A DNA stretch of 64,000 nt. It comes from Uloborus plumipes (taxonomy: Eukaryota; Arthropoda; Arachnida; Araneae; Uloboridae). Shown in pieces: positions 1 to 13,424 of the stretch; the stretch's first letter is position 1, and each line of letters begins with the position of its first letter. The position numbers and the translations under genes are program-made. Where the stretch lies: the NCBI GenBank assembly GCA_038373865.1, contig JAXGGA010003058.1, forward strand, positions 1-64,000. Direction: 5' to 3'. The notes beneath the pieces were generated by a model, which did no database searches, was not told where the DNA came from, and worked only from the letters and a program-made list of their open reading frames with translations.

Positions 1-263
1 TGTCAATTTTACGATAAAATTATTTTCTAAGACATTTTACAGTTTCTTATTGTTAATTTTACAGTTTGGAAATGGAACCTCAGCTGCCACTATTCTTCTG
101 TAAAATGTACGGGATTTTTTTGCAGTGTAGCACCGAATCGAGTATACTGCGCAGTCGCGGGTTAAAGGACATAACATTTTCGCTCTGTTATTTGATGAAA
201 CAGTGTAAAACTGTAGATAACAGCAGTATTTTAGTGTAAAATCAACGACCATTTTTTACAGTG
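1..263. mobile_element. Partial TIR element(s), TTTTTACAGTG family
   Basis: The stretch ends in TTTTTTACAGTG followed by TA at 264-265. A second, internal end (TTTTTTGCAGTG followed by TA) lies at 127. The segment around 65-95 (GGAACCTCAGCTGCCACTAT) is the reverse complement of a segment near 20940-20965 in the complete family member at 20765-21570. This is therefore part of the same non-autonomous DNA element family, in the opposite orientation, possibly two copies abutting or one inside the other. The other end lies outside the window. A TA target duplication would suit the Tc1/mariner/pogo supergroup, but no transposase is present and the superfamily is not settled. Confidence 0.6.
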
Positions 264-331
264 TACCAAACATTCACCTTCGAAATTAACAAGTCTCTTC
301 AACTACATTATTATCATAAAAATGCGTTTGC

Positions 332-348
332 TTATTTATTTATTTATT

Positions 349-403
<55 letters not shown>

Positions 404-414
404 TTTTTTTTTTT
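332..414. repeat. (TTTA)n microsatellite ending in poly-T
   Basis: About 18 tandem TTTA units with one interruption are followed by a run of 12 T. This is a simple sequence repeat. No coding or RNA function is suggested. Confidence 0.95.
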
Positions 415-2759
415 TGAAATTGTATTAACTAATATATGGCGGACAACGATCCGGGATAGAACATGGATGTACTTTCTCTCTCTTGTCCATTTCATTTTTA
501 GTACAAATATGTTGTTGTGCTGAGACTGGATGGCTACCCTATTAACAGGTCTTTATGGCATAACTGTACTATAGTCGAACATCATCCCAAATCACTGTAC
601 AATCGGAAAAGTGAAGCAGAGCTTCCAAATTCTCAGTATAACTATCATAAAACGACAACAACAAAATAAACTAATGCATGTCATAAAACTAATTTTATTG
701 AAATTTGAAGGGATAATGAAAATAAAAATTCTGTTCATTTCAAAACCAGCTCAATACAAATAATGTTTATCAGTAGCCAATTAAACGATGCTGCTAATTA
801 AAAAAGGAGAAAAATAATGCAGTCAAATATCAAATGGTATTTAAAGAAAAATTAGTTGCTTGCGAAAATTAATTGAACCGAACTTTAAATGTTATTTTGT
901 TTTTTCTGTAATATTTATTAAAAGAATGGGTAAAGCTAGTTTTGATACTAAACGCCTCACATAATAAACCTTTTTAAAAAATGACTTACTTCGCCTTTTT
1001 ACGGCCGAATTTTTTTGTTTACTTTCCGCTTAAAAATAAACAAGACAGCGGCGTTGTTGTTTTTCGTAGTCTTTATCTATTTAGAAGAAGCGTCGAAGTC
1101 TGAAGAAAATCTTTTTTTCGGCCAAAGAAACGCAAAATTCCGTATATTTCCGTATTCAGTGAACCGAGAGGATTCACTTTGATTCGATTTATTCGATAAA
1201 AACTGAGCAGAGCGCGAAAATCAAAGTTGACACTCGGTGGGATTTTCTAAAATTTGATGTTAAGCTCTTTCGCTTCTAAGCTACTTCATTTCGATAAAAC
1301 TCGGAAACTTTAAACAAAAAGTAAAACGCTTTTGAAGCATTTCATTGGATAAACGAATATATTTATTCAAAAGTAGCCATTATTGCATGCTAGGGAGCAA
1401 CGCTTTGTACTTGTTTTGGGAGTGAATCGTGATACCTGTCAAAAGTAACTAATCCTCATTTACATTAAAGATGTATACATTTTACGAAGTAAAACTATTT
1501 TTCTGTTTGTGGCAAGTAAAAATTATTTTTTGGTGACTACAAGATGTTATGTTGGTTGCCAAATTTTTTTTTCGAAACAAAAATACAAACTGCCAATACA
1601 TCGTGCCGATTATAAAAAGAAAATAGACATTAGCATCGTCACTGGCAGCCAATGCTAATTTGGGGAGAAAATCGACATATCAGCTGAACAAAACATCTAA
1701 ATACATAATATCAATCTAGAGAATGAAAATGTATTTTTCTTGATAAAATAGTCAAAGACGACCAAAGTTATTATTAATCAGCATATGAAATGAAATATTT
1801 TTTAAACTGCAAGTATGCAGGTGCGTTTTGTTTTTGTCTCATTTGCATAATATCTTAAGATTTGGATTTAAAAATAAACGATTTTCTTTTGCAGGAAAGG
1901 TTTAGAAACTTTTTTCAAAAAACATTTTTCTTAGTAATTTATTTGACATATATACAAGTGCATAGTGCAATATTGCTATAAGCAGAATGAAGTGAAGTGG
2001 GATTAGAATTTTAGATCTTAATTCAAAGTGGCCACCAGCAACGCAAAGTGGGTACTTCCTTTTTTGGGTGCACTTTCCATTGGCCACTGTAAACTTTTTT
2101 TAGTCTCAAGCTTTACTCACAGGAGGCACTATTTGCATCTAATGTACAAGGAGATTGGTTGGCTGGTAGTGCATTTTGTCCTGGAAAAAGCGTTCAAAAC
2201 GAGACACCGTAGTGTGTAGGATGACCCATATCTGTCTAGTCTTTTCGATCCATATTGGGGGGCGAGGGGGAGGCGAGGGAGCAGTGTACTGTTTAAATGT
2301 TTACATTGAAAGTTGTGGGTATCAAGTTACGATGAAATTTCTCTAGCACTTAACACACTTGATTCGCTAAAATTTATAATCCAAGCATGAAACGGATAAA
2401 AAAATATCGTACAGAAAATCTAAAAAATCAGTTTTAATTGAATTTATTCCCCTATCAAGCACCAAAAACGGCTTCTTTGTCCACTCCAAGAAGACTTAAC
2501 TGACTTTTCGCCATTTGAACATCAAACTTAATAGCAGTTGACATCTTCAAAAGCAAAAATACGAACTTTTTGCTGCTACTAAAATTAGGGAACTTGCAAA
2601 AAGTGCTAAACTAGGCACCTTCTTGCACACCAAAAACAAAATCACATAAATTTCGCGTCAAATATTATATTCCTTTTTATTATTGATTATATTAAACAAA
2701 ATAAATGCAAAACGCCTTAAAATATTCATCAAAAAATAACTATTGTAAAAAATTAATTA
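415..2759. other. No gene recognised; A+T-rich single-copy-looking DNA
   Basis: Only short stop-interrupted frames are present and none resembles a known protein. A G-rich patch at about 2257-2281 (runs of 3-6 G) is the only compositional anomaly. Confidence 0.6.
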
Positions 2760-3260
<501 letters not shown>

Positions 3261-3557
3261 AAAGCAAGGCTTCACTAGATAACAGGCTGTTTCATTTATT
3301 CAAAATCCATGGGATAAAAGCAGTGGTAATTGTCCACCGACATCCTATTGCATTGTATGGTAACTTACATTATATAAAAATCAGATTACTTTTTACTTTT
3401 CAAGTGCGATTTCAAAATTGAGTATAAAAGTGTTATAGTTTTAAAATACTTTTTTTCCTCCTCAAGAGTGTTTAGTAAGATATTTCAGGTAAAAAATCAA
3501 TAAATATGAAACTCAATTTTTCTTAAAATATTAAGTTTCGAAACAAAATTACATCTA
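3261..3557. other. Spacer between the two Helitron 5' ends
   Basis: A+T-rich sequence without a recognisable gene. It may be the remainder of Helitron copy 1, but it has no counterpart in copy 2. Confidence 0.45.
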
Positions 3558-3930
3558 TCTAATATCTTTAGACGAGCAATTCTTGTACATATATATTTCG
3601 GATCTCGAAAACGCCTCTAACGATTTTGTTAAATTTTGTAAGAAGATAGAGTTTTGGTTTTTGAGTTCATCTACATCGGCGTTTTTTCTGCAAAAACGCG
3701 AGTTTTCACGTAAAACCCCGTTTTTTGTGCCTTCATTAAAAGTTTAACGAGCCTTCTTTCGCCATTTTCTTTATGATTACTCTTATTGTTACTGTTTCAT
3801 AACAACTACATTTCATTATAACAATGGATTTCATATTTAATCACATCAGCGTAAATTAAAATTTTTATGGTATTTGGCAAACGAGTTTTGGCAACACGTT
3901 AGAATGATTGTTTTTGAAATTTAAAAGAGT
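3558..3930 (+). mobile_element. Helitron 5' end, copy 2
   Basis: The copy begins A|TCTAATATCTTTAGACGAGC and then follows copy 1 closely: TTTCGGATCTCGAAAACG, a GAGTTCATCTAC segment, AAAACGCGAGTTTTC, CGCCATTTTCTTTATGA and ATTTAATCACATCAGCG. The two starts are 798 bp apart in the same orientation. Both begin with TC preceded by A, as Helitron insertion between A and T requires. A SINE follows at 3961. The 3' end is not visible. Confidence 0.55.
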
Positions 3931-3960
3931 TCGATCAAAATAAAGTTAGAATTGGGTGTG

Positions 3961-4365
3961 GGCCGCGGTAGTCCGATCGGTTAGTCGTCGGATTCGTAAC
4001 CGGAGGGTCCCGTGCCGATCATATAAAGAAAGCCCAGCCGATCAAAGATCCACCGTCTTCATTAATGATGGCTGGGGGACGTTAAAAATGTTCGTGGACA
4101 TAAAATCCTCCAAGTGAAACGATACCTCTGGGGGATGCTGGGCCAAGGGTTTGCTCGGCCCTAGGGCCTGGTTCAAAAACGAACAGTGCGCTCTTCAGGG
4201 CCCCATCCCGGTTAAACCACGAGTTGTGGTATGTACGGAGGGAACCTTGAAGTGTGAAGTGAAGTGAAAGTCAAAACCAACTGGAACCAAATGCGTACTG
4301 GAGAACAGGGACTCTGCATCCATTCTCATCAACCTCTCCCCCGTCTTCGGCGCCAAATGAAATGA
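3961..4365 (+). mobile_element. tRNA-derived SINE, copy 1
   Basis: The element is flanked by a perfect 11-bp direct repeat, AATTGGGTGTG (3950-3960 and 4366-4376), the expected target duplication of a LINE-mobilised SINE. The head (GGGCCGCGGTAGTCCGATCG) is tRNA-like with an A-box-like segment. The B box is broken by about 12 inserted bases around 4020-4032, so this copy probably cannot be transcribed by RNA polymerase III. The body matches the copy at 30511 (CCAGCCGATCAAAGATCCAC; GCGCTCTTCAGGGCCC). It carries about 110 bp of extra 3' sequence and ends in AATGA-like repeats. Confidence 0.85.
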
Positions 4366-4376
4366 AATTGGGTGTG

Positions 4377-5490
4377 ATTTTACGGTGAGCATGGATTAAA
4401 TAAGGTTGTGTTTTTTAAAACAAATTACGGCTGTTTTAAATGCGTAATTGCAACCAAAATCTTAAAAATGTTTTTCAAGTTTATCTAAATAAGTACTTCG
4501 CATTTTAGAAAAAAAAACAGAGTTTACAAACCTCTTTTTTTTTTTTTTAACCGAGTGGGCTCGGTCCCCTGGTACTTAAATATAACTGTAAAACACGTTT
4601 TTAATTATTAACTTGCTTTTATTTTGGCCCTAGGTAGATATTCATATAGCTGTTTAATCCAAAGCACCTGCACATACATTTTTGTCCAGAAAAACAAATC
4701 ATATTGAAAATCATATAAGGAGTTAATGTTAGCACCCCCCCCCCCCCAGAAGTAGACCATGCACTAGTAATTGACACTTATAAAGAAAAATTACTTCTCA
4801 AGAGAAATACAGGTGCTAAAGGATCTGGTAAAAATAAATTGAAATGAAAGCATTGTAAATTTAAACATCACTTCATTACTTTGTAATTTGTTCACAATTT
4901 TATTATTTATGTGCTTAGTTGTTTCTTTGTGTGAATTGCTAATATAGTGTCGATAACGGGTGTGGTTGCCAACAGCTAAATTATTACCCTTAAAAAATTA
5001 AAGAATCAGTCATGTTTTATCAAAATGAAATTCAACTCTAAACATTTTTCGGAAATTTCAAAAACATATATTTACACAGTACTTACACAAAAATCTATCA
5101 ATTTGCTCGTGTACATGATAGTAATCCGATTTGAGTATATATGCTCAGCAAAGAAAAGCAAAACAGATTTATCTAATAATTTTTTTCGTAATTTTAAAAT
5201 TATTGCTTTTAATAAACCCGATTTGAAACATTTAAGAGCTAGTCAAAAGCAATACGCATACGTTTAAACAAAAGAGCAATCTTGTGTATTTTTTCTCTAG
5301 CTGGTTTTCTTTATCCTGCCAAATCTTCTTCATTTTTTTAATCAAATTTCATAATTTACTTCTCATTTTGAAGTTTATGTTTCCGGCTATTATAGAAAAA
5401 CAGAACCACTGCCATTTTTTTTGTATCAATAAAATCGTTCTTCTTTCTGTTTTTTTATATACATTACTTTAATGAGTATCCGCGTAGTAA
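4377..5490. other. No gene recognised
   Basis: A+T-rich DNA with a run of about 14 C near 4734-4748. Frames of 62-80 codons near 5025-5472 have the low-complexity Phe/Ile/Lys composition expected by chance in this base composition and show no known domain. Confidence 0.6.
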
Positions 5491-5492
5491 AT

Positions 5493-5560
5493 TGCAGTGG
5501 CGTGGTTGGATTGAGAGTTGCGTTTGAGCATAAAGGTCGCAGGTTCAAATCCTGCTATAT
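5493..5560 (+). other. tRNA-like fragment (tRNA pseudogene or SINE head)
   Basis: A perfect 5-bp T-arm is visible (GCAGG, loop TTCAAAT, CCTGC at 5539-5555), whose GGTTCAAATCC matches the B-box consensus. A D-arm/A-box-like GTGGCGTGGTTGGATTGAGA precedes it. The anticodon arm does not fold well, and the following TATATAT does not pair with the 5' end. It is therefore not an intact tRNA, and no target duplication was found. Confidence 0.45.
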
Positions 5561-7357
<1,797 letters not shown>

Positions 7358-7762
7358 TCATACATATAAAAATGGATGGATGTATGTTTATTCCTTATAC
7401 AAATCCAGTTTTCGTCGGATTTTCATCGAACTGGGAGCAGAGGCTCCTTGATGCACTAGAATTCATATAGGCAGGATTTTGAAATTAAAAAAAAATCCAA
7501 ACCGCTGAAAATTCAAATTTTTTGTCTCAAAATGACCATTTTGTTTCAATTTTGAATGTATAGAGTTATAGAGAAAAGCCTTCAAGCATACAAATCGATA
7601 AAATTAAACACATTTAAATATGAGTATTTTCCAACAAAGATTACAATTAACAATTAATTATCAATTTAAGGCTCACCTATTTAAAATAGGGAAAAAAACA
7701 AAGGTGAGCAAATTGTTTTTAATATTATTACTGACCCAGACAACGCCGGGTATTTTTACTAG
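7358..7762 (+). mobile_element. Non-autonomous Helitron, about 405 bp
   Basis: The 5' end starts with TC (TCATACATATAAAAATGGAT). The 3' end is ACCCAGACAACGCCGGGT, an imperfect hairpin, then 7 bases and CTAG followed by T. A hairpin shortly before a terminal CTRR, with T after it, is the diagnostic Helitron right end. The base before the 5' TC is T rather than the expected A, so the left boundary may be off by a base or two. No Rep/helicase coding sequence is present, so the element depends on another for movement. Confidence 0.72.
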
Positions 7763-9391
7763 TTATTTATGAAATAAAAGAAAATGCTTAATCTTTTCTT
7801 TTAATTATAGTTACAAAAATATTTTAGAAAGAAAAACGTCAGTTGAAAAAAAAATTGAAATACGGAATCTATGATAATAATTGCCCAAACATATCTTTGA
7901 CGCAGAAACGAAACTTTTTGAAGCTTTAAGCAAAAAGAGTTGAAGTGCAAATACACATTCAGGCTACCAAAGTGAAGGATTCTCTTTGATTTAATTTAAC
8001 GGATAATAAAAGAAATATAAAGGCGTGAAGAACCAACACAAAAGTTGACATTTTATTGACATTAAAAAATTTAAAGAACTTCAGCGCAGAAATACAAGTT
8101 CTTTGCTTTCAAAACTGAAATATGAAACTATTAAAATAAAGAAGATTCTGGAGGAAACTAGAGCAACCTATTTACCCATACAACAGGTTACATTATAAAG
8201 AAAATTATCTAACAATGCCCGCTAATTTAAACTATTTCACTGTTCAATAAAAATTGTTTCTATATGCTGTTTATCTATGATTGAAAATTCACAAGCGAAA
8301 ATTGTCGAATTAAGCTGTTTGACAGAAGAATACACAGAAAAAAAATAAATAACTGAGTGGAAAGCCAGTCCTAGTTTTAATCTACATGCATTAGAAATTG
8401 AGCATATTTATGTATGTTTGAGCGTCAGTATAATTCTCTCGAGCGCCAGTGAACTAACATTCAAACTCAATATGAGTAGATTCGTAATTTTCCAGCTTCA
8501 TGCTGACTAATTTACATAAATATAAGATTTTAATTAGGGGACATTTCAATTAAAAACATCTTTGTTCTCACCCTTTTCCTTTGTAATTTTTGGATTCTGC
8601 TTGGCAAGTGGTCAATCTCTTAACCCAGAAGTTGCGTCATGCAAAAAGAAAGGCAGCGTCTCGAGAGGTTTTAGCAAAGCGCTTGTTTTGATAATAATTA
8701 GACTTCTTAAATGCTAATTTTAGAATTAAAGAGTAGCGAAAATTATTGGAATGTTCTAGAGGTAACTGTTTTAACTGATTTGTGCTCTCCAGAACCCTTA
8801 AACAGCAGATCAGTACCAATAAGCAATCTAGTAGGCACCCAATTGCCTAAATATAGTTGCACTTTATAACCTCGAAGCAGCAGCACATGTCTCGTACTGC
8901 ACGTAGTAGGAATTTACGCTTTCATATGGTTTTAACATGAAGAATCAAGCATGATACTCAAATTGATCTAGACAAATCTACAATACGGTCATTGGTTGGC
9001 AAAAAAATTCACAACAATGGCAACCAAATGAAAACAAAGATAACAAAACATTGGCATAGAAAATAAATTTCAAAATGCTGCAGTTCTAAGAAGATATAGA
9101 GATCAGCAGAACTTAAGGCCCCAAAATTAAACTTTTCGGCTACGGAATATTTCGACCGCATTGACAGGTCCTTAATCAATAACAGAAAACCTCCAATAAC
9201 GAAATATCTTTCTCATAACGAAGTAAGAAGAAACTGAGTGAAGCATAGCATCATTAACTATTTTAGAATCTGCTTGATTTACAAGCACTACTACTCGTAC
9301 TACCACTTGTACTATGGATTTAAAGAAATAAATACTGACGGAAAATGCAATAAAAACACTGTGGTCATCAAGCGAGAGGGGCTTTCGCCAT
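7763..9391. other. No gene recognised
   Basis: A+T-rich DNA. The only frames above 60 codons (8637-8819 and 9172-9396, minus strand) have no recognisable domain and no convincing splice context. Confidence 0.55.
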
Positions 9392-9925
9392 AGCAAAGCT
9401 GTCTTAAAAGCATATCACACGTAACGAAATCACTTCAACTTTGCTACAAGTTCGATTAGCTTCAACCGAAAGAAGTCCATCAGGGTTGCCAGCCTCTCAA
9501 AGAGAGAGTTGAATCGGCCAGAAGCACAGTGATAACGTGGAAGTTTCTATGAAATAAATGTTGATAAGTTTTTTAAAATGAAAAATATCTTATTAATAAC
9601 TCACCTGAAGTTATTCTCATGTTTTCATCTATGCTATATGATGTCTTCACGTGCATGTCGATGTCGTTATAGACGGCCATATTGTTTTTTGACGTCATCA
9701 GGCCAAAGGATTGCTGTCTCATCATAGACTCATTTTGCCAGAAAGTTGAAGTCCATGCAACTTTTTTGCGAGGAAAGAAAAAAGTTGAAGCGAATACGTT
9801 GGACTCTAAAAAGCAATGCATACTGGGATTTTAAAGTAGAAATTGCACAATCGCGGTTGAAGCGCATCAAAGTTGAAGAGATTTCGCTATGTGGTATATG
9901 CACATAAAAGAAAAACTGGCGAATG
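9392..9925. mobile_element. Imperfect inverted-repeat element (MITE-like) with TTCAACTTTG motifs
   Basis: The ends match as inverted repeats. The left CATATCACACGTAACGAAAT with CACTTCAACTTTG (9411-9443) pairs with the right AAAGTTGAAGAGATTTCGCT then ATGTGGTATATGC (9869-9901). The match extends outwards through TTCGCCA/TGGCGAA. The motif AAAGTTGAAG, or its reverse, recurs about six times inside. No clear target duplication was found, so it could be an old MITE or a fold-back repeat. Confidence 0.5.
9573..9821 (-). other. Unassigned 82-codon frame with a consensus splice donor
   Basis: Minus-strand frame starting ATGCATTGC. It is less A+T-biased than most chance frames here, and it runs through an exact donor (ACTTCAG|GTGAGTT at about 9599-9606). 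A possible acceptor (GCTTTTTAG) lies near its start. The protein has no motif I recognise. Because the frame sits wholly inside the inverted-repeat element at 9392-9925, a piece of captured exon or pure chance are both possible. Confidence 0.18.
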
Positions 9926-10845
9926 CTAAAAATTAATCCAAAACAGGCTTTTATTATCGGAGAATTTAGAACCAGCTTAAAAACAACATCACTAAGTGTG
10001 AAGAGTGGAAAAAATTTTCTCTACAGCTTCTGGTAAGTTATGCTCTGTTCTTAATTGTTTTTGAGTGCTAAGAAACGTAAGATCGTTTTTAAAGTTCTTA
10101 CAGCACATCTTATGCGTTAACATTTTATATTAACGTAACAACGCAATTACGACAGATCAAGAAGTTATCCTACAAATTTCTTTTTATGTATTCATTTATT
10201 TTTATGTGTGCATTGTTCCTTGAATATTTACCGCACTACCCAGTATTAAAAAAAAACACCCTACAACACAATACATTATTTTAGTTCTTAAGTGTCTCTC
10301 AACACTGAATTTATTTTAATCCCGATTCTTTACAGTTGAACGAGTAACAAGAAAAATATACATATATATTTTTTGATATTCAGTTCGCATATAATAGCTT
10401 CTTTCGTGTTATTCACACACTCGTATGCCATGTTTACTCTCACGTGTGAGTAGTCATCAGAAAAAGGAAATATTTTACAGACATTGTTTCTTTACTTTAA
10501 TAAAATGCCCCTTTCATTATCACCATTGACCCACTACAGCCTATACGTTCGGATAAATGGGGAAAATGAACCTGAATACTAATAGTTCTTATTGTTCATA
10601 CCGGTTTTTTCTTCAAGTTGAGAATATATAATATACCATGGCATTATTCTCAGCATGTGAAAAAATTCTGATTAATGCAAATAATTGTAATAAAAAATGA
10701 AGAAAAAAAGCAACCTAGCAAATGTTTAATTTAAAAATGACGAGATGAATCAGAAGTACAAAAAGTTCAAACACATGCAGTCAGTCAACAGTTGCTGAAT
10801 ATGCTTATTCCTAGACTTTTAATATTACCTGCTCTAAAACAAGTA
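9926..10845. other. No gene recognised
   Basis: A+T-rich DNA with a small palindrome (CTCACGTGTGAG at about 10440-10451). Nothing else stands out. Confidence 0.55.
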
Positions 10846-11027
10846 CTGTCGGTCCCGCTCAAACGAATACGTCGGTTCCAAGAAATATTATTCAATTAAG
10901 CGGGGTATTTGTTTAAGCGGGGACCTTTAACATTGCGCCTATGCCATTGGAAGTATTCACTTAGAATATTTAATTCGTATAAGTGGGGTATTCATTTATC
11001 CGCTACCCGTTTAAGCGGGGACGACAG
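10846..11027. mobile_element. Short pogo/Tigger-like MITE, 182 bp
   Basis: The inverted ends are CTGTCGGTCCCGCTCAAACG and, read from the other side, CTGTCGTCCCCGCTTAAACG. Both are flanked by TA (10844-10845 and 11028-11029). TA duplication and a C-rich/TAAACG TIR resemble pogo/Tigger-type elements, known from family knowledge rather than searched. Internally the motif TTTAAGCGGGG recurs. No transposase is present. Confidence 0.72.
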
Positions 11028-11029
11028 TA

Positions 11030-12279
11030 TTTAGATTCGAAAACGTACAAAAAATTGGGATACTTTCAACCAAAATGTAAAAAATAAATAAACAATAAGC
11101 AAAATATTGAGGTCCGAATACCGCATTGATATGTGGTGTACACTATAATTTACTTTTTAAATATCAACGTTTTCCAGGAAAATATAAAGCTTTTTGGTAT
11201 TGAAAAAATCACATAAAAGCACTATAATAACTTTGAATTGACAAAAAATATATGTGTAATCTCTCTGCAAGCATATTTTAGAGTCTACGTGACTTTTCCA
11301 AAGTATATGATTCGTATGCGCATTGAAATACTATTTCTTATTTAATCTTAACTATTTCCCAAAAGTAGTTATAACTGAATTTTCATAATTTTTGTGTCGC
11401 GTCCCGCAGAAACAGTTCTTCCTGATCACAAGTACCTGTTTCGTCTATGGTTTAATTCAAACAAGAAATATTTTTTATGAATCCAATTCCATGTAGACTC
11501 ATTAATTTACAGCTCTGCTTACCATTCAAACTCCATGCTTCATTTCTAGCGCCGAAATAATTATAAAACATGAACCTCGCTTTGCTTTAAACTGTAATTA
11601 GAAGAATATTCTCAATATTTCCTTTTCGAAATAAAATTACGAACTCTGTTGTGAACAGAATTTTTCATTGAATATAATCTCTTCATGGCGTCTTGATTCC
11701 ATTTGGAATAATAGTTACCTCTGCCTCTGAACAAAGCGAGAAAAGATTAAGGAATAGCGTCTACTGATGAATAACTTAGAAACAAATGGATTCCAGTGCT
11801 TTTAGCAAAAGCAATTTAGATGCATACCTTAAGTCGTATATTCTCATGCAGATGGAAAGATGAAATTCAATACCGTCAAATATTTTAGAAATATTTTGTT
11901 ACCCGAAGATTAATTCTTCGCTTCTAAATATATTTATTGTTAACAAAATGTCTCGTTTCTCCTAAGTTCGCTTATCATACATCAGTTATTTTGCATATAT
12001 TTTGTCGTAATTACGTTATTATTTTGCCAATTATAATGTAACTTAAACAATTATTGATCAAAATGATGTGTCTGAAGGCTATTTCATTTCTTGCTAATTG
12101 TTGCATTGCTTTCTAAAAATGGAATTTTAAATTCATTTTTTATATTGTATTGATTGTATGTATTCCGTTCCTTCCCTTACCCCCACCCTTCACCTCTCCC
12201 GCATTAAAACAAATATTTTGCATTCATGCAATATTTACATTTTTTTTTTTAAACATCATTCCATAGTGGTCATTCCATA
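11030..12279. other. No gene recognised
   Basis: A+T-rich DNA with no open frame of note and no repeat structure that I could pair. Confidence 0.55.
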
Positions 12280-12690
12280 GTGACTAAAGTAACATTCAGA
12301 GCTGATTTTAAAACTGTTTTTACCTGTAACCTAAGGGATAAAAAATATTTTATCCCTTAGGTTACAGGTAAAAACAGTTTCAAAATAAACAATAAGCAAA
12401 ATATAGTTATGCTGGTGGATTTACAATATACATAGTATCTATGTATCATTTTTGGTAAGAATTTAAAACAAAAGTACTGAGTAGATATTTTTTCAACCAA
12501 AATAGCAGTGTGACTGATGTAACCTTTTTGCAACCCTGAAAATTGATGCTCATGTTGTGAGGCATGTGAATGATATATTTGAAAAATGTGTAAAGTTGGC
12601 TGTTAAAAACGTAAAACACATTTATTAAATCTTAATTTTTTTTAGTCTTAAGTATTAATTTTACTCAAGGTGATGTGTGACTAACGTAAC
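12280..12690 (+). repeat. Three dispersed copies of GTGACTRANGTAAC
   Basis: GTGACTAAAGTAAC (12280-12293), GTGACTGATGTAAC (12510-12523) and GTGACTAACGTAAC (12677-12690) lie in the same orientation at spacings of 230 and 167 bp, around the hairpin at 12311-12380. Such subterminal motifs are common in non-autonomous DNA elements, but I could not find a matching opposite end. Confidence 0.45.
12311..12380. repeat. Perfect 33-bp hairpin with a 4-base loop
   Basis: The arm beginning AAACTGTTTTTACCTGTAAC and continuing CTAAGGGATAAAA is followed, after AATA, by its exact reverse complement ending GGTAAAAACAGTTT. Outside the perfect arms the pairing continues for a few bases with one mismatch. Perfection in otherwise degraded DNA suggests a young palindrome, either a fold-back MITE or a recent inverted duplication. 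Confidence 0.93.
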
Positions 12691-13154
12691 CATCGAATAA
12701 CAAGCAGTAGACACATTACAAACTATTTATTATGGCTAATCTCAGTGATAAATACAATAATTTTTCAATTGTTTTAAACTTCTTATGCTGTATGTTATTT
12801 AATTATTTATTTATATATTTATTTTTTGATACTTTTTTCACTTCGGTATTTTTTTTTCTTCGACTGAGCTTGACATTTCTATGAAATGACCCTATCCTAT
12901 TTTTTAACATGGATATAAATTTTCATTGTTTCGTTTGTAAGCTGATATGATAAATCAAAACTACAATAAAATTGAATTTGAGGAACATCATAAAACCTAC
13001 TCAATATTATGGGATCAAATTTTGCATATACGTATAAACGTTCTTCTGTACTGTTCCTTCAATGAAATTTAAAATGATTTCAGTTTTTTGAATGCATGAT
13101 TTTTTAATGTATAAAAAATAATAATAAATGTACATATCTTAATCATCAATGACG
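12691..13154. other. No gene recognised
   Basis: A+T-rich DNA with no coding signal. Confidence 0.5.
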
Positions 13155-13424
13155 TATTTGAAGGGTTTGATGGACGAAAGGGTTATGTTTCATTTTTAAA
13201 AAAAATGAACATTCTGGACACTGGTAAGCAATGGATAAATGTAAGTAAGTAAAACTTGGTACGCTAAAAAGTAGATGTCATTAGACCAATTTCATACACA
13301 CACTAACGACAAAACCAGAAAAACAAAAAAGGTGAAGCAACTGCAACAATAAAACTTTGAACTTTAATTACTAGCAAATTATGTTTTGCCACATAACCCT
13401 TTCATCTCCCAAGCCCTTCATTTA
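13155..13424 (+). mobile_element. MITE, family copy 1 (GAAGGG...GGGTTATG ends)
   Basis: The ends are inverted repeats of about 28 bp. The left reads GAAGGGTTTGATGGACGAAA then GGGTTATG. The right, reversed, reads GAAGGGCTTGGGAGATGAAA then GGGTTATG. The whole unit recurs in the opposite orientation at 19191-19450 with roughly 80% identity by eye, including AGACCAATTTCATAC and ACTTTGAACTTTAATTACT. It has no coding capacity. The superfamily is unknown. Confidence 0.8.
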
